DNA of 25,825 nt, from positions 1 through 25,825 of the forward strand of contig JANOET010000158.1 of assembly GCA_031413415.1 (NCBI GenBank). The letters are read 5' to 3'. Under the pieces are notes generated by a model. It ran no database searches and was not told the origin of the DNA. It worked only from the letters and a program-made list of their open reading frames with translations. Made by a program: the position numbers and the translations under genes. Shown piece after piece: positions 7,078-14,794 of this stretch. Numbering within the stretch: position 1 is the first letter of the stretch; each line of letters opens with the position of its first letter. The DNA comes from UBA668 sp031413415 (GTDB lineage Bacteria; Actinomycetota; Acidimicrobiia; Acidimicrobiales; Ilumatobacteraceae).

Positions 7078-7946
7078 ACCCGTTGCAGGCGGCGGGCCTG
7101 TTCGTGGCGTTGCTCGGGGCGGCTGGCTGGAGCATCGGTCGCTCGCTCCATCGCGCTCCGGCCTCGGTCGCGCTGGCGAGGTCGATGATGTTGCACGGCC
7201 CGCAGTCGACGGGCTCGGTCGGGGCGCGTCTCGTCGAGGGCACCCTGGCCGATCGGGCCGACCGGCATTTCGGAGCGGGCCTCGCCATCATCGACCTGAG
7301 TCCTGCCGCTGCGGTCTCCCGCGTGCTGGTCGTATCGGGCATCATGACGTTCGCCGTCGGTCTTGCGGTGGCAACCCTGACCGTGATGGGACTTCTCCCG
7401 CTCGCGGTGCCGTGGTTGATCGTGCCGTTCCTGTCCGGTGCGTTCGCAGGATGGGTGACCTTCCGAGACACCGGGGCGAAGATCGAGCGTCGTCGGAAGG
7501 AACTGCGACAGGCGGCGAACGACTTCGTGCAGTTGGTCGCGGTCGGCCTCACGACGGATCAGAGCGTCGAAGAGGCCGTGCGGTTCGCGCTCGACGTGGG
7601 CTCGAGCGAGGCGTTCTCCTCCTTGCGCCGCCAGGTGCTCACTGCACCGCAGCGCGGCGTTCCGGTATGGGACGCGATCGACGAGTTCGGACGCCGCTAC
7701 GACGTACGCGAGTTGTCCGAGTTCGCCGGCTCGGTCGAACGCCAGGGTCTGCAGGGCGTTTCGATCAGCGCGACCGTGAACGCCCTTGCCACCGCAATGC
7801 GCGCTGCGTCGCTCGACGAACTCGAGCGCGAAGCGGATCGGGCCAACGCGAACTTGTCGGGCCCGACCATCGGATTCGTCGTGGCAACGATCGTCTTCTT
7901 GGCCTACCCCTTGGCGCAACGCATCAGCGACGCATTCGGGGGGTGA
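7074..7946 (+). CDS. tadC: TadC-like inner-membrane platform protein
   Basis: A 290-residue T2SSF-family protein, paralogous in plan to TadB. An N-terminal hydrophobic segment (1-20) is followed by a central membrane pair (about 83-130), the cytoplasmic F domain (about 145-250, RRKELRQAANDFVQLVAVGLTTDQSVEEAV) and a C-terminal membrane segment (about 263-280). GTG 7074 overlaps the tadB stop, with GGAGG (7062-7066) at a normal distance. The tadB-tadC pair after tadA is the canonical Tad order. Confidence 0.85.
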   Translation: MNPLQAAGLFVALLGAAGWSIGRSLHRAPASVALARSMMLHGPQSTGSVGARLVEGTLADRADRHFGAGLAIIDLSPAAAVSRVLVVSGIMTFAVGLAVATLTVMGLLPLAVPWLIVPFLSGAFAGWVTFRDTGAKIERRRKELRQAANDFVQLVAVGLTTDQSVEEAVRFALDVGSSEAFSSLRRQVLTAPQRGVPVWDAIDEFGRRYDVRELSEFAGSVERQGLQGVSISATVNALATAMRAASLDELEREADRANANLSGPTIGFVVATIVFLAYPLAQRISDAFGG

Positions 7947-8015
7947 GTCGGACAGGGCACCCCTGCTGCGGTGCACGGACAGGCGGCCGCGAGGCCGAGA
8001 GGAAGGAAGTGTGAG

Positions 8016-8249
8016 ATGGACGAACGACTGTTGCCCCTCGCGGTGTGGATGCAGGTGATGTACGGCTCGATGCGGTCACGCGCGTTCGATGCCTGGGAGC
8101 ACCGCGGCGACGACGACGGTGTGGACGAGGCAGTGACGAAGATGATCTGGCTCGCCGTCGGCATCGTCATCGCCCTTGCCGCCACCGCATTCTTCACCTC
8201 GAAGTTCAACCAGGCGAAGAGCAACGTTCCCGACCCGGTGACACCCTGA
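8016..8249 (+). CDS. Small pilin-like membrane protein (candidate Flp pilin)
   Basis: A 77-residue protein with an acidic stretch (HRGDDDGVDEAV, about 29-40) directly before one hydrophobic helix (about 43-61) and a short polar tail. Size and position, directly after tadC and before TadE-like genes, are those of the Flp major pilin (Rv3656c position in mycobacteria). The processing site is not textbook: a G precedes VDEAV and a glutamate lies near, but not clearly at, position +5, and the usual EY pair is missing. ATG 8016 has GGAAGGAAG (8001-8009) upstream. A ~70-nt gap separates it from tadC, larger than other gaps in the operon, which might hold an extra promoter for high pilin output. It may also be an accessory membrane protein. 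Confidence 0.5.
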   Translation: MDERLLPLAVWMQVMYGSMRSRAFDAWEHRGDDDGVDEAVTKMIWLAVGIVIALAATAFFTSKFNQAKSNVPDPVTP

Positions 8250-8250
8250 C

Positions 8251-8622
8251 ATGCCCACCCATTCCGACCGTGGAGCGGTGGACGTGTCGCTGCAGATGCT
8301 GTTCGGCGCGATGGCGCTGCTGCTCACCCTGCTGCTGTTGTTCGAAACCGCTGCGTACTGGCATGCGCGGAACGTGTTCGACGATGCGGCCGCCGAGGGA
8401 GCGCGGGTAGCGGCCGCCTACGACGGGACATGTCGCGACGGCGTCGGTGCTGCGCGAGACATGGTCGCTCGCCACGCCGGCGCATGGGGCGAGCGAGTGC
8501 GGGTGACGTGCATCGCTGGCGCGACCGTCACCGTCACGGTCGACGGCTTCACGCCGGGAGTGTTCGGCCCGGCGGTCGGGGTGCGAGCGCGGGTCAGCGA
8601 ATCTGCCCCGAAGGAGGGATGA
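8251..8622 (+). CDS. TadE-like pseudopilin
   Basis: A 123-residue protein with a DRGAVDVSLQML start leading into one hydrophobic helix (about 14-35) and a small extracytoplasmic domain with two cysteines and a beta-rich end. The ...RGAVDVS... motif before the helix resembles TadE-family minor pilins, which are processed by the prepilin peptidase. ATG 8251 is one base after the stop of the small pilin-like gene. Mycobacterial tad operons carry similar small genes (Rv3655c, Rv3654c) here. Confidence 0.65.
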   Translation: MPTHSDRGAVDVSLQMLFGAMALLLTLLLLFETAAYWHARNVFDDAAAEGARVAAAYDGTCRDGVGAARDMVARHAGAWGERVRVTCIAGATVTVTVDGFTPGVFGPAVGVRARVSESAPKEG

Positions 8623-8623
8623 C

Positions 8624-9052
8624 GTGTTGGCGCCACGACTTCGCCGCGAAGACGGCGTGGCCACGCCGGTCGAGACGATGTACTTGCTCGTCTTCTGCCT
8701 TCTCGCGGTTGCGTTTCTCGGGTTCCTCGGACGCCTGCACGCCACCGGTGTGCAGGTCACCAACGCAGCGCAGTCCGCCGCGCGCGCTGCGTCACAGGCG
8801 GCAACGCCGGCCGCCGCACGCGTCGCGGCAGCGGACAGCGTGGCGCGGTCACCGTTGCGCTCCCGATGTGTCGGCACACCTCGCGCGGCCACCACGTGGG
8901 CGCCGTCCGCTGCTGGCGCATGGCAGGGTGGTTCGGTCACGGTTGCGGTCTCCTGTCGCGTGCGCAATCAGGCGCTCACCGGTCTGTGGTCGCCGGGAAG
9001 TCGCGTGGTGACCATGCGCGACACCCAACCTGTCGATCGGTATCGGCGATGA
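8624..9052 (+). CDS. TadE-like membrane protein
   Basis: A 142-residue protein beginning with GTG 8624, preceded by AAGGAGGG (8611-8618). The N-terminus REDGVATPVETMYLL runs into a hydrophobic helix (about 17-40); the rest is Ala-rich with two cysteines (RSRCVG..., VSCRV) that could form a disulfide. A glycine and a glutamate before the helix suggest a prepilin-type processing site. Its stop overlaps the ATG of the next gene (9049-9052). It is probably a minor pilus component. Confidence 0.6.
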   Translation: MLAPRLRREDGVATPVETMYLLVFCLLAVAFLGFLGRLHATGVQVTNAAQSAARAASQAATPAAARVAAADSVARSPLRSRCVGTPRAATTWAPSAAGAWQGGSVTVAVSCRVRNQALTGLWSPGSRVVTMRDTQPVDRYRR

Positions 9053-9438
9053 CGGCCGCTCGGGATCGCGGTGCAATCGGGGTGACGCTGCTGCTGCTGC
9101 TCGTCGTGGTCTTCGCGGGTGCAGGGTTGGTCGTCGACGGGGGACGCACGATGGCCGCCCGTCGTCATGCCTCGAACACCGCCGAGGCCGCGGCCCGTGC
9201 CGCGGTCGCGACGGCCTCGCCGGTGTCGTCGTTCGATCCGGTCACGGCGCGACGGGCCGCCATCGCTCACGCCAGAAGTGCCGGTGTTCGCGCCGCTGAC
9301 GTCGTCGTCGTGGTCCGCGCCGACTCGGTGCAGGTCACCATCATCGAACGCCGCTCGACGGTGTTCCTGGCGCTCGGTGGTCGTTCGACGCTCACTGTTC
9401 GCGCCACCGGCATCGCCCGAATCGTCTTCTCCGACTGA
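9049..9438 (+). CDS. TadG/TadE-like pilus-associated protein
   Basis: A 129-residue protein with an RDRGAIGVTLLLLLVVVF start (membrane segment about 11-30) followed by VDGGRTMAARRHASNTAEAAARAA, the pattern of the TadE/TadG-like 'pilus assembly' family, in which a conserved Asp-Gly and an Ala-rich helix follow the membrane segment. ATG 9049 overlaps the previous stop; longer in-frame versions upstream only cover the preceding gene. It is much shorter than proteobacterial TadG, as is common in actinobacteria. Confidence 0.6.
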   Translation: MTAARDRGAIGVTLLLLLVVVFAGAGLVVDGGRTMAARRHASNTAEAAARAAVATASPVSSFDPVTARRAAIAHARSAGVRAADVVVVVRADSVQVTIIERRSTVFLALGGRSTLTVRATGIARIVFSD

Positions 9439-9459
9439 CGCTCACGAAAGGAGCCGCAC

Positions 9460-12045
9460 GTGCGCGTGCTCGCCCATCATCTTCTTCGCCTACTCGCCCT
9501 TGCGTTGCTGGTCGTGCTCCTCATCGGGGTTCCGGTCGTCGCCATCGCAGTGGTGGGAATGCCGACATCGTCGTTCGATCGCTGGATCGAGGCCTGGCGA
9601 ACGCACCGCGTCGATCTCGGCCTCGTCGTTCAGCTCGGATCGGCACTGTTCCTGCTGCTGTGGTGCTGGTTCGCGTCGACCGCCATCGCCGAACTGGCGA
9701 GGGTCTTGCCGCATCGACATGACCTCGCGTCGTCGCGGGCCCCTGCGGGCGCCGGACCTGCGGGGTGGGTTCGCGGTCTGATCCGTTTCATGGCCATCTC
9801 GACCGTCGGTGCCGGTCTGGTCGCCGGCGGCGGTGTCGGGTTCGCAGCAGCGCCGACCGGCGTTGTGCACACGGTCGTCGCTGGCGACTCGTACTGGGAG
9901 ATCGCGGAAGGGCATCTCGATCGGACGCTGGGACGTGACGCGACCGGTCACGAGGTGCTGGTCCTCACCGAGACACTCATGGGGCGGAACGCACCGCGGC
10001 TCGGACATCGTGACGCCTCGTTGCTCATTCCCGGAGAGCAGGTGGTCGTCGTCGAGCCGCAGCCGGCCCCGGCCCCCGCGTCAGCCGTGCCGGTCGTGCC
10101 GGTCGTGCCGGTCGTGCCGGTCGTGCCGGTCGCGTCGTCGACCATCGAGGTGACGCAGTCCGTGTCGGCACCACCCACTGCACCTGCGGCCGTCCCCTCC
10201 GCCGGTCCCGCGGTCGTTTCGGCGGACACGTCGTTCCCGTGGTCGGGCCTGGGTGGCGCGGCGTTCCTCGCGACCGGAGCGCTCGCGTTCGTCGAGGGAC
10301 GACGTCGCAGTCGGCTGCGAGTGGCGCGACCGGGCGCTCGGATCGACGCGCCCACCTTCGCCCAGGCTCGAACCGAGCTGCTGCTGCGCACCCTCGATGC
10401 GGGCGAACGGGTTGCGCGCATGGACCTCGCAGTGAGAGCAGCAAGTCGCGACCTTGCGACACAGGGTGGTTCGATCCTGGCGGTCGCCCTGTCCGCCTCC
10501 GGTGACGTCCGGCTGTTCGTCCGGGGCGCGGCGATGCCGTCGTCGCTGCACTGGCGGCTCGACGTGCAGTTGGGCACCTGGCGGCTGCCCGCCACGGTGG
10601 CGCTCGACGAACTCGCCGATCTGGCGCGTGACGGTGTGTTCCCGTGTCCCGCGCTCGTGCAGCTCGGTGCCCTCGACGACGGCGACGAGCTGTACATCGA
10701 CCTCGAATCCTTCGGCGCGACCGCGGTGCCTTCCGCAGTTGCCGGGGCCCTTGCGGCGTCGCTCGCCATGTCACCGTTCCGGACTTCGTCGTCGGTCCGA
10801 TGCGTGGCGGTGCCTGGGGTGACGGGCCTCGACGGGGTCGAAGTCCACGACGTCGACGACGCCGATGCTCTCATCCGTCGCGCGCTGGCAACCGCCGCTG
10901 GCTGTTCATCGGGGGCCGGCACATCGACCTTCTCGCGGCGTGCCCTCCTCGGCGACGGTGAGTCGTGGGATCCCGAGTTGGTCGTCGTCGGTGGTTCGCC
11001 TGGTTGGCTCGGATCATTCGACGACGTGCCTCCGGGGGCGGGTGTCGCGCTGGTGCTTCCGGAGGGCGCCAGCACGCCTGCGGCACTGCGCCGCGACGGT
11101 GACCGGTTCGTCTTCGAACCGTTGGGCCTGCACGTTCGGCCGGTCGCGGTCGAGGACGTGGAGCTCGAGGCGTTGGCAGACCTGCTGCGTGCCGCAGACG
11201 GGCCCGTGGTCGCCGTGGCGCCGCCGCTTCCGATCGACGTGCTGCCGTCCCATCGCCCTCCGTTCGTGGATCCGGACTGGGACCTGCTGGTGCGGATGAT
11301 CGGTCAGGTCGAGGTGGTCTCGCCGGACGGTCGTGTGGCCCAGTTCGTGCGATCCAAGTCGCTCGAGCTGATCGTGTGGATGGCGTTGCACCGAGAACGA
11401 CCCACACGCAGCGGCGCGCGTGCGGACATGTGGGAGGTCGGCGTTCGTTCGGCGACGTTCGCGAACGTCGTGTCCGAGGCGCGGCGTGCGCTGGCCGAAC
11501 TGCGGATTCCGGGCGACGGCGAGGACTGGATCGGACGCACGCTCACCGACGATCTGCCATTGCACCCGCGCATCGTCACCGACGGCGACCTGTTGCAGGC
11601 CCGCGTCGAAGCATCGCGTGGGCTTCCTCACGCGGCAGCGATCGACGTCCTGCAACCCGGGCTCGAGCTGGTGACCGGCCTTCCGTTCTCGAGCCCGTGC
11701 TTCGCGTGGGTCGACGCCCAGGGGCACACCTCGTCGCTGGTGCTCCTGGCCACCGGCGCAGCGACGGAGCTGGCCCAGCATCATCTCGCGCTGGGGGACA
11801 TCGACGGGGTGTTCTGGGCGACAGGTCGCGGATTGAGCGTGTTGAGCGGTCACGAAGAGTTGATCGCGTTGCGCATGCGCGCCCACGCGGCACGGGGTGA
11901 TCTCGCCGGCGTGCGACTCGAGTGGGAGCAGTACGAGCGGACGCTCACCGCAGACACCTGGTCGTCCGGTGAACCTTCGCCGAAGTTGGTGACGCTGCGT
12001 CGCGATCTGCTCGCCTCGCCGACCGTGGCGACGATCGGGGCGTGA
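9460..12045 (+). CDS. Large membrane protein: LysM domain fused to winged-helix and BTAD regulator domain
   Basis: An 861-residue protein. Two N-terminal membrane segments (about 6-33, 53-75) and a third (about 108-130) precede a LysM-like domain (about 136-197, VVHTVVAGDSYWEIAEGHL...LLIPGEQVVV), then a Pro/Val linker with five VPV repeats (210-224), another membrane segment (about 262-278) and a long C-terminal half. Near residue 607 a winged-helix-like region begins (DWDLLVRMIGQVEVV), followed by a BTAD-type helical-repeat domain to the end. The topology puts the wall-binding LysM outside and the regulator-like part inside. Proteins with this plan occur beside actinobacterial tad genes. GTG 9460 has AAAGGAG 6 nt upstream. 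It could sense the wall or pilus and regulate expression or assembly; DNA binding is not proven. Confidence 0.7.
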   Translation: MRVLAHHLLRLLALALLVVLLIGVPVVAIAVVGMPTSSFDRWIEAWRTHRVDLGLVVQLGSALFLLLWCWFASTAIAELARVLPHRHDLASSRAPAGAGPAGWVRGLIRFMAISTVGAGLVAGGGVGFAAAPTGVVHTVVAGDSYWEIAEGHLDRTLGRDATGHEVLVLTETLMGRNAPRLGHRDASLLIPGEQVVVVEPQPAPAPASAVPVVPVVPVVPVVPVASSTIEVTQSVSAPPTAPAAVPSAGPAVVSADTSFPWSGLGGAAFLATGALAFVEGRRRSRLRVARPGARIDAPTFAQARTELLLRTLDAGERVARMDLAVRAASRDLATQGGSILAVALSASGDVRLFVRGAAMPSSLHWRLDVQLGTWRLPATVALDELADLARDGVFPCPALVQLGALDDGDELYIDLESFGATAVPSAVAGALAASLAMSPFRTSSSVRCVAVPGVTGLDGVEVHDVDDADALIRRALATAAGCSSGAGTSTFSRRALLGDGESWDPELVVVGGSPGWLGSFDDVPPGAGVALVLPEGASTPAALRRDGDRFVFEPLGLHVRPVAVEDVELEALADLLRAADGPVVAVAPPLPIDVLPSHRPPFVDPDWDLLVRMIGQVEVVSPDGRVAQFVRSKSLELIVWMALHRERPTRSGARADMWEVGVRSATFANVVSEARRALAELRIPGDGEDWIGRTLTDDLPLHPRIVTDGDLLQARVEASRGLPHAAAIDVLQPGLELVTGLPFSSPCFAWVDAQGHTSSLVLLATGAATELAQHHLALGDIDGVFWATGRGLSVLSGHEELIALRMRAHAARGDLAGVRLEWEQYERTLTADTWSSGEPSPKLVTLRRDLLASPTVATIGA
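10087..10131 (+). repeat. Five tandem copies of a 9-bp repeat (VPV linker)
   Basis: GTGCCGGTC is repeated five times without change and encodes VPV x5 in the extracytoplasmic linker of the LysM-BTAD protein. Exact DNA identity suggests recent slippage, so linker length may vary between strains without loss of frame. Confidence 0.9.
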
Positions 12046-12049
12046 GCGG

Positions 12050-12964
12050 CTACCCCTCGTCGCGTTGGTCGCGCAGGAAGCGCTCGACCTCGGCCATCAG
12101 CTCGTCGCTGTCGACGGTCTCGGGGTCCTCGGTGAGTTCGCCGCCGACGACGTCGTCCTCGTCGTCCTCGTCGTAGTCGTCGTCGTCGAGCTCGCCCGCA
12201 TCGGACATGCTCTCGAGACGTGCCACGTACCCGGTGAGGTCGGTGTCGTCGGCCACGAACGCAGTGACCCGATTGTCGTAGTCGTCGGCTTCCTGGCGGA
12301 GATGGGCGACCGGACCGGGCGTGCCCAGGATCTCGCACGAGCGCTCGACCAGTGCGAGCGTGGCCTTCGGCGACGGGACCTGCGAGGCGTATGCGGGAAC
12401 CGCGGCCCACAGCGATGCCGACGCCAGATCGGCGCGGGTGCACACGTCGTGCAACACACCGACGATGCCCGTTGGGCCCTCGTAGCGGCTGCGCTGCAGG
12501 TCGTACCGGTCGATGATGTCCTGGTCGGTGGCCGTCCCGATCAGTTGCACCGGACGCGAGTGCGGCACGTCCGCGAGCAGTGCGCCGAGTGTGAGCACCA
12601 GCGAGGCGCTGTACTCCTGGGCGATGCCGACCACCTGTTCGGTGAACAACCGCCACCGCAGCGCGGGCTCGGGACCGAGCATGAGGATGACGTCGCCGCC
12701 CGGGGTGCTCGCACTCCACACGCCCACCGTGGGCCACACGATCGAGCGTGACCGGTCGGGGGTGAGCCGCACATGCGGGCGCACGGTGGCGAAGTCGGTG
12801 AACTCTTCAGGGTCGATCTCGGCGAGTGGCTGCGCCTGCCACGCCTCGACCAGGTGGCGGACGCTGTTGCTCGCCGCGTCGCCGGCGTCGTTCCAGCCGG
12901 TGAAGGCCGCGATGACCACCGGGCGTCGCAGTGTGGGGCGGGCCAGCCAGCGGACGTGTTCCAT
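12050..12964 (-). CDS. PAC2 family protein (proteasome assembly chaperone-like)
   Basis: A 304-residue cytosolic protein whose first ~200 residues match the PAC2 family found widely in actinobacteria: LRRPVVIAAFTGWNDAGDAASNSVRHL near the start, then VILMLGPEPALRWRLF and GALLADVPHSRPVQLIGTA. The family is named for eukaryotic proteasome assembly chaperones; the bacterial role is unsettled. The C-terminus is strongly acidic (an Asp/Glu-rich run around 262-276) and ends in a helix. ATG 12964 is preceded by TAGTTT 8 nt upstream, suggesting a leaderless mRNA. It converges with the Tad operon, with 4 bp between stops and no terminator hairpin visible. Confidence 0.8.
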   Translation of the reverse strand: MEHVRWLARPTLRRPVVIAAFTGWNDAGDAASNSVRHLVEAWQAQPLAEIDPEEFTDFATVRPHVRLTPDRSRSIVWPTVGVWSASTPGGDVILMLGPEPALRWRLFTEQVVGIAQEYSASLVLTLGALLADVPHSRPVQLIGTATDQDIIDRYDLQRSRYEGPTGIVGVLHDVCTRADLASASLWAAVPAYASQVPSPKATLALVERSCEILGTPGPVAHLRQEADDYDNRVTAFVADDTDLTGYVARLESMSDAGELDDDDYDEDDEDDVVGGELTEDPETVDSDELMAEVERFLRDQRDEG

Positions 12965-12972
12965 CGGTCCAC

Positions 12973-12978
12973 AAACTA
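12973..12978 (-). promoter_or_regulatory. Probable -10 box of the PAC2 gene (leaderless start)
   Basis: TAGTTT on the minus strand ends 8 nt before ATG 12964. It matches the TAnnnT pattern seen at the same distance before several other single genes in the window; no ribosome binding site lies between. Confidence 0.5.
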
Positions 12979-13023
12979 CCGTCCGCGCCGTAGCCAGGCG
13001 ACGAGCCCGACCGGCTGGTCAAC

Positions 13024-13100
13024 GGGATCGTCAAGGGATCCCCGCGGCCACAAGGCACCCGCGCGAGGGGACCATGGTCCCTGACCTCGGCAGACCGAGG
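13024..13100. repeat. Series of dyads in the PAC2 / DUF2505 divergent promoter region
   Basis: Three symmetric elements follow one another: GGGATC...GATCCC around 13024-13041, the perfect 14-bp palindrome GGGACCATGGTCCC (13068-13081), and a CCTCGG-CAGA-CCGAGG hairpin (13085-13100). They lie between two divergent genes and end 17 nt before the DUF2505 ATG. They may be regulator sites or leader structure. Confidence 0.45.
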
Positions 13101-13116
13101 GGTGCACGATGTCCCT

Positions 13117-13674
13117 ATGAAGGTCGCGTCCACCCACACCTATGCGGCTCCGCCCGAGGTGGTCTTCGAGGCGATGACATCGCCCGACGTCATGGTGGCC
13201 AAGTACCGCGCCCTGGGGCACCTCGACGTGAAGATCGTCGAGCACACCGAGCGGGCGGGCATCATCTCCATCCGATCACGTCGCGGCGTGCCCATGGACG
13301 TCCCCGGTTTCGCCCGCCGCTTCTTCGACTCGGTGAACGTCATCGACCAACACGACGAGTGGGATCCAGCCACCCCCGACGGCTCGCGCTGGGGCATCTG
13401 GCAGATCAGCGCCCGCGGCGTCCCGGTGACCACCGGTGGTCAGCTGCGCCTCGGGCCGACCGCCGACAGTATGGGCACGATCGTCGAGCTGACCGGCGAC
13501 GTCACCTGTCCGATGCCCATCGTCGGGGGACGAATCGCCGCGTTCGTCGGCGACGACGTGGAACGCACCGTGCGTGCCGAAGAGTCGTTCCTCGATGGCT
13601 ACCTGGCCGATCGCTCCGCTGGCGGTCGTCCCGTCCGGCCGTCGCACCACCGCGCACACCGCAAGGCGAGCTGA
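13117..13674 (+). CDS. DUF2505 family protein
   Basis: A 185-residue protein with the SRPBCC (START-like) opening of DUF2505 proteins: MKVASTHTYAAPPEVVFEAMTSPDVMVAKY, then FFDSVNVIDQHDEW and GGQLRLGPTADSMGTIVELTGDVTCPMPIVGGRIAAFV, where the long C-terminal helix begins. The fold usually binds hydrophobic ligands; no substrate is known for this family. ATG 13117 is chosen because the family alignment begins here; GTG 13102 would add five residues. No good ribosome binding site is close. It converges with the selenoprotein gene, 19 bp between stops. Confidence 0.7.
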   Translation: MKVASTHTYAAPPEVVFEAMTSPDVMVAKYRALGHLDVKIVEHTERAGIISIRSRRGVPMDVPGFARRFFDSVNVIDQHDEWDPATPDGSRWGIWQISARGVPVTTGGQLRLGPTADSMGTIVELTGDVTCPMPIVGGRIAAFVGDDVERTVRAEESFLDGYLADRSAGGRPVRPSHHRAHRKAS

Positions 13675-13693
13675 CCGGCGTCGCTCGGTCCAC

Positions 13694-14779
13694 CTACAAC
13701 TGCGGAACGACGGTGTAGGCCTGACCGCCACCGCCGGCGATGACGTCGTCGAGCCAGTTGCCCTCGTAGACGTCGTTCGGTCCCTGCGCGAGATCGTTGT
13801 CCTCGGCGCCTTCGGGTGTGGTGACGAGGGTCCACGCCTGGCGCTTGTACGTCCAGTTCGCCGGGTGCAGACGGTGCGCGTCGCGCCACCACGGCACGGC
13901 GGCTTCGGGCGCGACGGTGCGGCGCAGGTGCTCGCCGAGCTCGAAGCAGGCGGCGGCGCGGGCTTCGTCGTCGCCGCGGGGCTGTGACCGGGCGATCACC
14001 TCGTCGGCCGTCAGCACGAACCGCGACCCAGCGCCGCGGTGGGCCCAGTCGACGATGGCGGCGCGGTAGTCGTGGCTGACGTCGGGCATGGCCTTGACCT
14101 CGCGGAACATGCGCTCCATGCGCTCAGGGAGACCTTCAGGAATGTCCATGTCGCGCAGCGGGCTGCGTTCGATGGACGCGCTTTCCGCCGGGCGGACGAT
14201 GGTGCCGGTCTCGTCGATCCACACGGCCATCGGGATGTTGGTGAAGCCGAAGAACTCGTCGGTGATGTGGATCGTGTCGATCAGCGAAGGGTGGGTCGGC
14301 GATGCCGCGTCGATCCACTTGTACGTGTGTGCCCGTTCGACGTCGAGGGCGACCGTCACGACGGTGAGGCCGAGCGGCTCGAGTTCTGCGTGGAGCGCCT
14401 GCCACCCGGGCAGGCTGGTGCGGCAGCCTCAATAACTCGCCCAGGCGACGAGCAGGACCTTGCGGCCGTGCAGCGCGCTGAGCTTGAAGGGGTTGCCGTC
14501 GCGAGTGAGCAGTTCCGGGTCGGCGGCGACCGCGGTGGGCAACGCTCGCCCGCCCAGCGTGGCAGGACCGACGGCCCAGACGCCGTGGTCGGCGTCGTGC
14601 AACACCGGCATCCCCAGCCGCTGCGCTGCGGCGTCGATGTCGACCGTGCCGTCGGCACGCAAGGAGCCCGGTGCGGGCACGCAGATCTCGCCGCGACACA
14701 ACCCTTCGGGCGTCGGAGCCCAGCCGGAGTGCTCGGCGAACTGATCGGGGGACACCCCGTCGAGCGATGTGAGGATCAT
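13694..14779 (-). CDS. Thioredoxin-like selenoprotein candidate (in-frame UGA = Sec117)
   Basis: Read through UGA at 14431-14429, this is one 361-residue frame. Residues 1-116 end in LLVAWASY; the UGA follows, then GCRTSLPGWQALHAEL and VTVALDV, which is the TlpA/ResA thioredoxin pattern W-A-S-W-C-x-C-R with the first cysteine replaced. The rest of the fold (WIDETGTIVRP, about 185-195) lies downstream, so neither half makes sense alone. A SECIS-like hairpin follows the UGA. The C-terminus (about 225-330) is helical and TPR-like (AAACFELGEHLRR...AVPWWRDAHRLHP). An extra pair, C28/C33 (LCRGEIC), is near the N-terminus. No signal peptide is seen, so a cytosolic thiol/selenol redox role is likely. 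AAGGA lies ~12 nt before ATG 14779. It is 15 nt downstream of the SCO6745-family gene. Alternative: a pseudogene with a nonsense mutation. Confidence 0.8.
14397..14431 (-). promoter_or_regulatory. Bacterial SECIS-like element with Sec UGA codon
   Basis: On the minus strand UGA (14431-14429) is followed by 13 nt, then a perfect 7-bp stem GCCTGCC (14415-14409) / GGCAGGC (14403-14397) with a 5-nt loop CGGGT. The loop starts 20 nt after the UGA and has G in its first two bases, meeting the known bacterial SECIS rules (loop 16-37 nt after UGA, small apical loop, early G). It should recruit SelB at the ribosome. Confidence 0.75.
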
Positions 14780-14794
14780 GTGGGAACCGTCCTT

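Noticed and set aside
10087..10131. CRISPR-like array
   Set aside because: Repeats are 9 bp, have no spacers and encode an in-frame VPV linker. No CRISPR array was seen in the window.
13694..14431. Pseudogene or two separate genes instead of one selenoprotein
   Set aside because: The stop falls exactly at the redox cysteine position, the downstream frame is intact and a SECIS-like hairpin follows; a random nonsense mutation would rarely fit all three. It remains the main alternative.
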